The notes beneath the pieces were generated by a model. It worked only from the letters and a program-made list of their open reading frames with translations, did no database searches and had not been told where the DNA came from. A program made the translations under genes and the position numbers. Positions 55,675-64,000 of a stretch of 64,000 bases of DNA are shown here, piece after piece. Source of the stretch: Balanoglossus misakiensis. Lineage: Eukaryota; Hemichordata. The stretch's first letter is position 1. Each line of letters begins with the position of its first letter. The stretch covers positions 11,160,001 through 11,224,000 of the forward strand of contig CM082585.2 of assembly GCA_040954595.2 (NCBI GenBank), written 5' to 3'.

Positions 55675-56949
55675 ATGAGACCGGATGGCGGCTGCAGGGC
55701 CATAGAGAAACTGAAAGACTTCAAACTCAACGATTTCGACCAGATGCTTTTGCCGACCATTTACCGATGGCCACCGAAGGGGCAGAAACACAATCCGAAA
55801 GATAACCGCGAGCGCGAACCAGATTCCGGTGAGAAAAACCAAGAGAGCGCAGACGGACAAAACGACAACTCTGGTGATTTTCAACAAATAGGTCAAACAA
55901 GCAGAGATTCCGAGTCCGATAGTGATTCCATCACCGACACGGACGATGAAACCGTATCCGAAGACTGGTTCACGAATCTAGTGGTCGACCCGCAAAATTT
56001 TCTAGACGTTGCAGATGACGATCTCCCGTTCGAGGAGCTGAATCATTGCCAATGCAAAAAGGCGTGCGGAGGAGAGACGTATTATTTCTGGCAAAACAAC
56101 TACCATAGACTCTGCATGTTTCCAATCGGTAGGGGCACTTACTCAAAGGTGTACATCTGCGTGAAGAAGCAGTCGCTAAGGAAAGTTGCCATCCGCGTAG
56201 TCGACCGAGACCAAGCTCCGTACATGTACACAAAGGAAGGTTTTTACAGGGAGATTGAAATCATGAAATACCTGGACCACCCGAATATTCTGAAATTTGT
56301 CGACTGGTTTGAAGCTAAGTCAAGAAAGTGTCTGGTGATGGAATTGGGAGACAGGGGCAGCCTGGAGCGGTTCATCGCGGAGACTCTCGCCGGCGTTCCC
56401 GAGGAAACCGCCGCTGTCTTTTTTCGGCAAATTCTTGACGCGCTAGCGTACTGCCACGATCATGGTATCGCTCACGGTGACGTCACGACACATAACATCC
56501 TCTTGGACAAACACTTCAGGATCAAACTGTCCGATTTCAAGTTCGCCACCCCGATAACCAGCCCCGAATTTACGTGCGCTAAATACCACGGGACGTATGG
56601 GTTCGTAGCGCCGGAGATTGTCGACAGAAAGCCGTATGATCCGCGCCTGGCCGACATCTGGTCGCTGGGATGCGTGGTTTACAGGACAGTCACTGCCAGG
56701 TACGCATACAGTTGCCAAGGAGACTACAACATCCTGGATCTTCGCCAGCTGATGAACAAACCCCCTTTTTGGCCCAGACCATTGCGAAGTTATTCAAGGG
56801 CTCTGCGAGGTTTGGTGAAACGAATGCTGGTCGCGAAACCAAGTCAAAGAATCGATCTGGTCAGCATTGCATCAACTTCGTGGGTGAATATTTTAACAGA
56901 AGCAACAGACGTACAAGACGAAGACGACGAATCAGATTCAGATTCATGA
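55675..56949 (+). CDS. TSSK-like protein kinase, predicted pseudokinase, single exon
   Basis: One uninterrupted frame of 424 residues. An acidic, Ser/Asp-rich N-terminus (to about 140) precedes a kinase domain. Visible motifs are a Gly-loop GRGTYSKV; VAIRVVDRD where the active-site Lys of VAIK is Arg; HGDVTTHN in place of HRDLKxxN; SDFKFA in place of DFG; and an intact APE region (VAPEIV) with DIWSLGCVVY. Text and spacing (YLDHPNILKFVDWFE, KPYDPRLADIWSLG) are closest to the testis-specific TSSK group of CAMK kinases, which are also often intronless. The catalytic Asp and Asn remain, but three key positions differ, so strong catalysis is unlikely. It ends in an acidic DEDDESDSDS tail. It could be a scaffold or regulator of a TSSK partner; that is inference. 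Confidence 0.88.
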   Translation: MRPDGGCRAIEKLKDFKLNDFDQMLLPTIYRWPPKGQKHNPKDNREREPDSGEKNQESADGQNDNSGDFQQIGQTSRDSESDSDSITDTDDETVSEDWFTNLVVDPQNFLDVADDDLPFEELNHCQCKKACGGETYYFWQNNYHRLCMFPIGRGTYSKVYICVKKQSLRKVAIRVVDRDQAPYMYTKEGFYREIEIMKYLDHPNILKFVDWFEAKSRKCLVMELGDRGSLERFIAETLAGVPEETAAVFFRQILDALAYCHDHGIAHGDVTTHNILLDKHFRIKLSDFKFATPITSPEFTCAKYHGTYGFVAPEIVDRKPYDPRLADIWSLGCVVYRTVTARYAYSCQGDYNILDLRQLMNKPPFWPRPLRSYSRALRGLVKRMLVAKPSQRIDLVSIASTSWVNILTEATDVQDEDDESDSDS

Positions 56950-57828
56950 GGGATTTCACAAGATAAAATTTATTCTATAAATACGATCTATAATGATCAC
57001 TTTTAAGAAATAATGACTTCCGCATTTATTTATAAAAGAAAACTCATATGTGAGTACATCCGAGAAAAAAACGCACTTTGAGAGAGAGAGAGGGGGGGGG
57101 GGAGAATTATGTCAACTATATTTTCATAAGCAAATAGACGATTTATTTGATTTATCAAATGCTTTGACCTGTCAAAGATGACAACAAAGCATATCATACG
57201 AATAAGGTATTATATTGTAGACAAAAGTTCGCTTCAGCAATCAATTAAACAAAGAAATGATGGTAATTCAAGTTTCTTTGTCCAGCTTTCTGAAGGTCGC
57301 TTTTTAGAAAAGAAAATAACACAACAATGAACAGAAAAACTCTGGCGAATTCCATATATTACCAATAGTATATTAATTTATTATAATTGAGTAAGAACGA
57401 ACAATAAAAGAAAAGTCAACCTCAAAATTCCATAATAGTCGTAAACATGTTGAAATCTTTTGAAACGAATCGCGAAAAATATGACCCCGAATAAAGCGTG
57501 GGAAAATGTCTTCTCAAAAAACTCGTGCATAGGCCTATGATGGGAATGGAATAAGGGGATAGATAAATAATTGAAATAAATACGAAATAACCATTATAAA
57601 GTAAAATCTAGCTACTGTTGTATTGCACACATGTGGCCAAAATTGTGATAAAATGGATAAAGAATAAACCATTATATGAATCCAAGGCAGTGATATTGTG
57701 TCAAAAACGAACTGCATCAAAATATCTCGCAAGTCTCTTTTACAACTGAGACGAAACTGTGAAAGATATACAAATAAAAGCGTTGCAATAAAACTGAAAT
57801 TTCAAATAAAAGAGTTCATATTCTTATG
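56950..57828. other. Convergent 3' region between kinase-like gene and bZIP gene
   Basis: AT-rich, with poly(A)-type signals on both strands (minus-strand AATAAA near 57027 and 57377; plus-strand AATAAA near 57404). A GA/poly-G simple tract is at 57081-57102. No gene. Confidence 0.5.
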
Positions 57829-58947
57829 TTAAAGTTCGACGTCAATGTTTTCACCATCGATTTTTGTGTCCTGTTCAGAGCCCGAATCTGAAGATAGGAT
57901 CCCCTTCTGTCGTTTATATCGTAGTTTGCAGGGCAACTGTGAAGTTTCAGAGTCTGATCCACAGCTACTATGCGGGTCTTCGTTGGCCTTTCTCGGGGTG
58001 TCGCGTTTGCGTTTGACCGGTGTGGACGGAGGAGTGTCGTGGACACTTGAGATGCGGGGTCGGACGCCGGGGTGTGGCGTGTCCTCCCAGCCGCGAACTA
58101 TCGTCTCCTCTTCTCGTTTGGTAGAGGAGCTGGCAACATCTGAGGGTGCGCAGTGCTCTCTTTTCCTTATGACGTGTTTTGTGTAGTTAATGTCGAATCG
58201 TTCGTGAGTGGCAGACGATTCTGCGGGATCACCATTCATGTTATACAGACGTGGATGTCCAGGATAGTAGCGTGGGTAGAAAGGATACTGGGGCATACTG
58301 CCTACTGGTTGCCTGTCTCCTCCATACCGAAACCCACTGTCCATATTATAATATCGGTCAAAATCTCCCATCTTTTCATATCTGTACTGACTACCGAAGC
58401 GCGGGTCGCTCGAATGTTTGCTCAAGTCGATCGGAAAAGTGTACGGATTCACCGGTATCGGTGCGTACGGTAATCCGTAATAGGGTGGAATATGACCGCT
58501 GGCGCTGGGGTCTTGAACCTGTCCTTCGTCTTGAACTTTTTCGGGGGATTCGTTTTTGACGACAGCGCTGCTTTCTTTGACGCCCAGGTCCTGTTCCAAC
58601 TTCTCAACTTTGATTCTCAAGGCGTCGTTCTCCTCCAGGAGTTCCACGACCCTCATCTGCAGCGCCATGTTGTTGAACTTCTGCCTCTCGCGAGATCTCT
58701 TGGCGGCTTCGTTGTTTTTCATCCGTTTCATCCAGTAGCGGGAGTCCTTGTCGTCCTCCGGGATGTAATCCGGGGACTTGCGGCTAGTGATGAGTTTCCT
58801 ACGTCGGATGTAGACGCCATTGTTTCTCATCAGTTCTAAGGTGTTATCATCAAACGCGTTGTCTGGGACGTACGAGATGACGATATCCTTCTTCTCCTGT
58901 TTGGCCTTTGCACCCGTAGCTGTTTTAGATGGCTTTGGCATGTTCAT
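57829..58947 (-). CDS. NFIL3/E4BP4-type bZIP transcription factor, single exon
   Basis: An uninterrupted 372-residue frame from the ATG at 58947. The bZIP lies at about 70-125: DYIPEDDKDSRYWMKRMKNN, then EAAKRSRERQKFNNMALQMR (basic region) and a zipper running through VVELLEENDALRIKVEKLEQ. The Asn-Asn-Glu-Ala-Ala-Lys-Arg-Ser-Arg core and the upstream (F/Y)IP-(D/E)-(E/D)-KD block are typical of NFIL3, whose coding region is also intronless in vertebrates. That separates it from PAR bZIPs (HLF, DBP, TEF), which have introns and a PAR domain. The rest is low-complexity, with a Tyr/Pro-rich middle and a basic PVKRKRDTPRK, a likely nuclear signal. It probably represses transcription at E4BP4 sites. 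Clade within NFIL3 relatives is uncertain. Confidence 0.88.
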   Translation of the reverse strand: MNMPKPSKTATGAKAKQEKKDIVISYVPDNAFDDNTLELMRNNGVYIRRRKLITSRKSPDYIPEDDKDSRYWMKRMKNNEAAKRSRERQKFNNMALQMRVVELLEENDALRIKVEKLEQDLGVKESSAVVKNESPEKVQDEGQVQDPSASGHIPPYYGLPYAPIPVNPYTFPIDLSKHSSDPRFGSQYRYEKMGDFDRYYNMDSGFRYGGDRQPVGSMPQYPFYPRYYPGHPRLYNMNGDPAESSATHERFDINYTKHVIRKREHCAPSDVASSSTKREEETIVRGWEDTPHPGVRPRISSVHDTPPSTPVKRKRDTPRKANEDPHSSCGSDSETSQLPCKLRYKRQKGILSSDSGSEQDTKIDGENIDVEL

Positions 58948-60764
58948 ATCTTGAAGAATTTTTAGAGTCTAAGGCAGTCCTGGCAATAATCGATGTTTCC
59001 TGCGAATCAAACAAGAAATGAATGTATATTATTATCCATGCCAATCAAGATCGGCGTCAAGGTACGAAATGAAGGATTATGATTCCACTAAACATTCAGC
59101 AAAAGTTCTGAAACATTATGCAGAATTTCAGACACGCCCGTCGCTTGACTTTGCCAGCTCATCGCGTGATCATTTCACAATTACGTAAGAGAAATTGTTT
59201 CTTTTCATATTGTACAGTATTTCATAAATCATGTTTTGGCAACTCTGCCACGCCTGGGTCCGATTTTGAGAATGGTTTCTCATCATTGATCTCATGTAAT
59301 CTGACATCAAAGATTATGGATTGGCTTGTTTTTGTCAGTGAAAGTTCATAAAAATAACCGACTTTCCAACATTGACAGGAAACAGTGCGAGTGAATGCCA
59401 TTTTGTCCCACAAAATTGTCCTTCAACTGGTGTCATTTAAAGTTGGATTCTTTTGATGTAAAGACTTAGTAGATCGTTTACAATATTATCAGTATTAAAT
59501 ATTCTGAACTCAAGTGAGATGGTTTTTGCGTTGAACTTTCCGTGAAATTTTCGCACATGGGCCGTTTTCATTTAAAGGTACTGCGATGCGCGATCATATT
59601 GTCACGCCCTCAGCGGGGACAGCACACTTACCTGTAGCTACGAAGTACATGTACAGTAAAACCTGTCAAAAGTTTCGATTGGCTCCTTTAGATTCTCGCC
59701 TGACTTCGTTCTCCGTCTTGACTCTGGAGCGTCTAGTGAAGTGGAGTGATTTTGCAACAAGCATTTATACTTGCAACTCCGGAACCAGCGCTTGCCACAT
59801 CGGGTTTTGTCTCCAAATCATGAAAGACGGCGTCCAATTGCGAGAAATGGCGATCTGTCCAAACATGCCACCGGACAAAAACAACAAGAATAGATCCTGT
59901 TGATAACACGCTTTTCTTTTGTCACCATTATGCCCCGATACGCGTCTCATTTGTTTCATGTTTCCTCAAAAATTTTAATAATCGCTCTGTTGGCCTGTGC
60001 AAATTTGTGAATTTGTATCTAACATTTGGACCGTCATACCAGTGTGTAGATACAAGAGTACAGACCCCGGCAGCAGTCGAATCATTCACGTCGAAGAGAT
60101 CTTTCTGGGATTCCACGCACTGAATTCCGATGGTCGAGTAACAAAGGTGCGCGAAGCAAACGTGATAAGCGTATGAAACAAAAATAGTTGAATAGTCGTT
60201 GTTACGCAATCATGAATTTTGTCAGAAAATTTCTAAAGCTGACGGAAATCTGCGTGGAGCGGCAGAGCGAATTTGTGGAGTGGCGAACTTGAAGACATCG
60301 TTCGGATACACGATTTTCGGCGCCTTTGTTTCGTCCAATAAAAATGATCCGTGACAAAATTAAGAACTTCTTCACATGTGCTAGTCTGAGATTATTCAAT
60401 GGATCACGAAAGAAAATACAAGTATAAATTCTTGTAATTATGATTGACAAAACCCCGGAAGAACAACTTATTGAATTGCAGAAAGGCCAACAGAAATAAA
60501 CACGAATTGTGAAATGGACAATGCTCGTTCATTAATTTGCATAAGTATTATTTAAAGTTGCAAAATGAAATTACAATATTTTATTGCGTTGATGATAACA
60601 GAAATTGCAATTATGCATAACCACTTCCTATATTAGACTTGTATCAAGACCAAGAATATCGTCCATATTGCAAAACGGACGTTTCTCGTGTGTCTACAGT
60701 CAGAAGAATAGGGCAGAACTACATTTACATTTTCCAAGATATATTTTATTGTACTAGTATTCTA
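58948..60764. other. Intergenic upstream of the bZIP gene
   Basis: Promoter side of the bZIP gene. A plus-strand 105-codon frame at 59586-59903 has several cysteines but no recognisable family; not called. Confidence 0.45.
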
Positions 60765-60918
60765 GCTTCACGCTGACTTCAGGACAAAGGCTCCCCAGTG
60801 TACGAGTGGAGGAATTGATGGTTACTGCATGAACGCCACCCGATGGAATGCGCTTTGTTGGGTCACAATGCTTCTGTCTCGGGGTGTCGCGTTTGCGTTT
60901 GACAGGTGTGGACGGAGG
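60765..60918 (-). pseudogene. Fragment duplicated from the C-terminal part of the NFIL3-like bZIP
   Basis: Bases 60877-60918 match 57991-58032 in the bZIP coding region at 41 of 42 positions in the same orientation. In the corresponding frame this reads PPSTPVKRKRDTPR, then diverges and stays open for about 40 codons to a stop. No bZIP domain accompanies it. It may be a broken tandem copy, or the last exon of a paralog whose other parts I cannot find. Confidence 0.55.
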
Positions 60919-62154
60919 GAACATTAGTGTGAATTTTCAAGTGTTCTCGCGAGCAATCAATTGTATTTGTCATTACGTGTTGAGGGACGCCGTACACTAT
61001 TCACTGTCGTTTTGCGATCACGGTGCGTGTGATGCTTCGGCCTTAATCGTGGGAATGTTGGAAACTGGTGTAAATTTCTCTGTGATCACCTCATTAACAT
61101 AACACTGGGCCAATACATGTATACAGCAGGTCCAGAAATTAACACAACAATGGCGCAGATACATGCAGTCATGCTTGAATTTTAACCAAAGCGAAGACAG
61201 ACGAATGTGCGGTGCCATGTGCCTACCATCATCACCTATTCGTACATGATCACGACCGGTTGTACATGTATATCTGATCACATTAAACTCCGTGTTTTCA
61301 ACTGCTATGGTATGAAGTACACATACATGTGTAATTCAATTTGGCCAAAATTGTGATGGGGGTGGTGCTTGCTTCCGCTCATTATGAATGCGGTGTATAA
61401 CTAATTAACACTTGTTAAAAAGCAATGGGATTGGATGAGTAGTGTTAACTTCCATGACTTCCGATGTTACCTAATCGTTCCGGTTCAGGGAAGCGACCCT
61501 TTCTTGTTTTACCTGTAGAGTTGTGTTCTATTGCATGCATGCATGGCAATAGTGGAGTCATGTTGAAAATTGAACATAATGGGGGGTCTGATGAGAAACT
61601 TCACGAACTTCGCGCGCGGTCTGTGGCGTCAATTTAAGTTCTCTCAGTACATTAGATGTTTGAGAAAACGTTAATAACACCGGAAAATCGTAGTTTATGC
61701 GCTGATAATGTCATAAACCGCTATATAAACCATTTATCAGCGTAGCCTGGAGGCAGTGGTAAAGTGTGGCGCCCCCTGTGTCTGCTAAGACGCCAAGAAA
61801 GAGTTAGTTGACTTTTATAATCTTGTCCCTACACGACCGAGAGTCGTTTGTTCATAGTTGTTAGAGCATAAGCGTCTAGCCGCGGGCGACGCCACTCCAC
61901 AGTTCCGGTAGTAACGACATTTGACCGTATTTGACTCTTTATCACTGGAAGGAACCATGGACAGTCTACAGCGTGAACGTACATGCGCAGATGGGATGTC
62001 CTCGATTTCGGAGTGTTCTTGTAAATTTTACACTATTCTATGCGATAATAAAAAGTAAAATGCATTTTTAAAATTGTCGATAATTATTTTGTGACATCGG
62101 CTTTTATTGTTATGACAACGTTATTTTTAAACGTTTGAAATGTGCATTCAATGG
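60919..62154. other. Intergenic, 3' flank of the peptidase gene
   Basis: No supportable gene. AT-rich, with scattered short palindromes such as TGCATGCATGCA near 61533. Confidence 0.5.
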
Positions 62155-63940
62155 CTACAGCTCCGTTCTGGTCAGTGACGTCACCAAATCGCCCATCGTA
62201 TTTGCCGCTGAATTCAAATGAAATGTAATCACGGCTAGTTGTTTCTCCACGTCTCTCCACTGTTCCGTGGGGTTCGGACTGTTGTCGATGTCAAAGAGGG
62301 AGTCTATCAGCCCTGGGAATCCGGCACTTGCGTACATGTCCTTACTACTAGGCGCGAAAATCACGTGCCTGCAAAAATACCATATTCACTGAAACCGTAT
62401 AGCGGTGTCTCAGTAACCCTAACCCTAAAGCAATGCATATTTTTCAATATGCAATGAAATATTCACTATGTAAATGATCGACACTTGAGCCATAGATCAT
62501 GTATGCATTTCGACATACCTTGTATAGGGTCTATCAGGCAAACCAAGCGGGTCGACGAATGCCCTCTCTAATGACATCAATTGGTCGTTGACTCGTCTTA
62601 TGTCCATTGGGCTGTTGTGTGAAAAAGAACAAATTCGGTAACTAATATGTCGGTGATAATATTTTGAATAATATGGGCGTGGTATTGCTTACGGCGATTG
62701 TCAGGTTAACAGACAGAAATGCATCAGAAAGACAATTAGTTAATGTGTATATTTATTAAATTGCCTCTCCACGAACTCGATATCTTTGTGTATGAATTAC
62801 CTTCTTTTATTGGTGTCCACAACTGTGCTCTGAAACTCAGCCGTTTTCGTTTTGAAAGTATTCACAGCATCTTCAAAATTATCTGGATTAGAGACATGAC
62901 AAATGTGTGAGACACAAGCACATGTATATAAGAGCACGCCTCCTGGTCTTACGCATGTGAAATACATTTTGTAAAAATATGAAAAATCGTGAGAAAAAAA
63001 AGTTGCTGTAGCTTCCGGCATTAGTTGATTTCTTTATGCCGTTCAGACCAAGATTCCTCACTCACCTAAGGATAGACCTCGGTCAAGTATTCTCTGCGCG
63101 TTATCACTGGCCTTGAAGCCATCGAACATCTCCTTCACTCTGATGCCGTAATCTTCAGCGTTAAAGGGAAGTACCAAAGAATCAGCCAGTTGCCAGGCAA
63201 CCTCAATCCACATGCGAGTCATTGCTTGGAGATACCGGAAGTTTGGATCGTAGTATGTTTCCACAAGATGGAATGTCTCGTAGACCGAGTGATATATAGG
63301 ATAGATGGAAAAATCATACTTTTCCTGGGAATAAAACAGGAAAGGAATATCAATTGAGAATCCACATCTCAACCACCAATGCACGACCAAAGCCAAGAGA
63401 GAATTGTATACTCACAGTATCCCAACGATATCCCATGTCGATGGCAGACATCCCCATTCGATGCAGAAACGAAGCGTAGTCGCTACCCGATCCAAGGTCA
63501 TTCACTCTAGAATTTTACAAAGAAGTTCATAATTAATCGTATTTCAGTTTATGGCGATGGTGAAGCATGGAACTACAAGACTGCTCTCTCAGGTTTTACT
63601 GGACACCACAATCAGCTAAAAATACTACGCTCCACTCTGTACTACAGCATATACTCTTCTCGTGTGATGCGTGATCCCATTATCTTACTTTGGAAAGTTG
63701 CCATCCTTGGGGGCTCTCTCCATCATAGTATCATATAGAGTCTTCCGGTTACCACTAGGTGACGCATCCGGGACCTGTATAGCAAAAGTACCGGTATTGG
63801 GATTTGCAACTATGATTACTGTATAACCAAATCATCCACCCACCCCTAACAAACACACACACACATACATACCTTTTTTGCGGCATTGTAGATCAACTGC
63901 TTAAGATTTGGAGTAGCGCTAGTTCTCAGGTAGTGTATTC
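62155..63940 (-). CDS. Glutamate carboxypeptidase II (PSMA/NAALADase)-like, C-terminal exons, partial
   Basis: Seven minus-strand exons join in phase: 63873-63940, 63689-63774, 63416-63506, 63066-63324, 62801-62882, 62519-62611 and 62155-62368 (TAG stop at 62155). They encode the end of the M28 peptidase domain and the helical dimerisation domain. IYPIYHSVYETFHLVETYYD contains the His that is the zinc ligand H553 in human PSMA. NDLGSGSDYASF and DPLGLPDRPY-T-RHVIFAP are also family blocks. The gene begins beyond the right edge, so the TM anchor and most zinc ligands are unseen. In the last exon the human S1' pocket Lys-Tyr (in HNKY) reads Met-Tyr (KDMY), so glutamate preference may be lost. 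FOLH1, NAALAD2 and NAALADL1 cannot be told apart here. Confidence 0.92.
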
Positions 63941-64000
63941 CTGGGGTAAAAAGAATTGACGCCGTATGATTATCAAAGGAGTCGCGATCACGGAAGACGC

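Noticed and set aside
59586-59903. Plus-strand 105-codon open frame with several cysteines.
   Set aside because: No signal peptide, no recognised motif and no splice context; kept only as a note.
62410-62428. CCCTAACCCTAA, telomere-like sequence.
   Set aside because: Only two units inside an intron of the peptidase gene; no array.

Overview
The window reads as a compact, intron-rich invertebrate deuterostome genome, most likely a cephalochordate (amphioxus). This rests on orthologs of vertebrate genes with vertebrate-like intron positions (PIN4, TAF9, norrin, PLEKHB, FAM168, a PSMA/NAALADase-type peptidase), short introns, AT-rich intergenic DNA with small fold-back elements, and an expanded set of collagen-bearing TNF ligands. 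The species is an inference, and a hemichordate is not excluded. Exons were assigned by hand from conserved protein segments, GT/AG sites and phase agreement, without transcripts.

Layout. 1-0.7 kb: last two exons of PIN4 (+). 0.96-2.6 kb: complete six-exon TAF9 (-), tail-to-tail with PIN4. 3.8-4.1 kb: an unassigned cysteine-rich candidate exon (-). 9.1-9.7 kb: a norrin (NDP) ortholog (+). 10.9-39.1 kb: four TNF-superfamily type II membrane ligands, all on the minus strand, called here TNF-A (10.9-14.3 kb), TNF-B (16.6-19.6 kb), TNF-D (24.5-28.4 kb) and TNF-E (32.3-39.1 kb). 42.4-44.3 kb: a PLEKHB/evectin-like PH protein (-). 49.6-51.4 kb: FAM168 (+). 55.7-56.9 kb: a single-exon TSSK-like predicted pseudokinase (+). 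57.8-58.9 kb: a single-exon NFIL3-type bZIP factor (-). 62.2-64 kb: the 3' part of a glutamate carboxypeptidase II-like gene (-), running off the right edge.

The most interesting system is the pair of ectodysplasin-like ligands TNF-D and TNF-E. Each has a shared 5' part: TM anchor, coiled coil, furin site, collagen repeats and the N-terminal half of the TNF domain, ending in a Tyr-Ser-Gln motif. Each is followed by a tandem array of three alternative terminal exons. Every terminal exon starts in phase 0 and encodes a complete but different C-terminal half of the TNF domain with its own stop. The arrays look colinear between the genes (b with b, c with c), so the array probably predates the gene duplication. 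TNF-E also carries two mutually exclusive versions of the exon for the first TNF strand, separated by only 58 bases. The array sits at the exon junction that in vertebrate EDA gives the EDA-A1/EDA-A2 receptor switch. One locus could therefore present several receptor-binding surfaces on a common collagen stalk.
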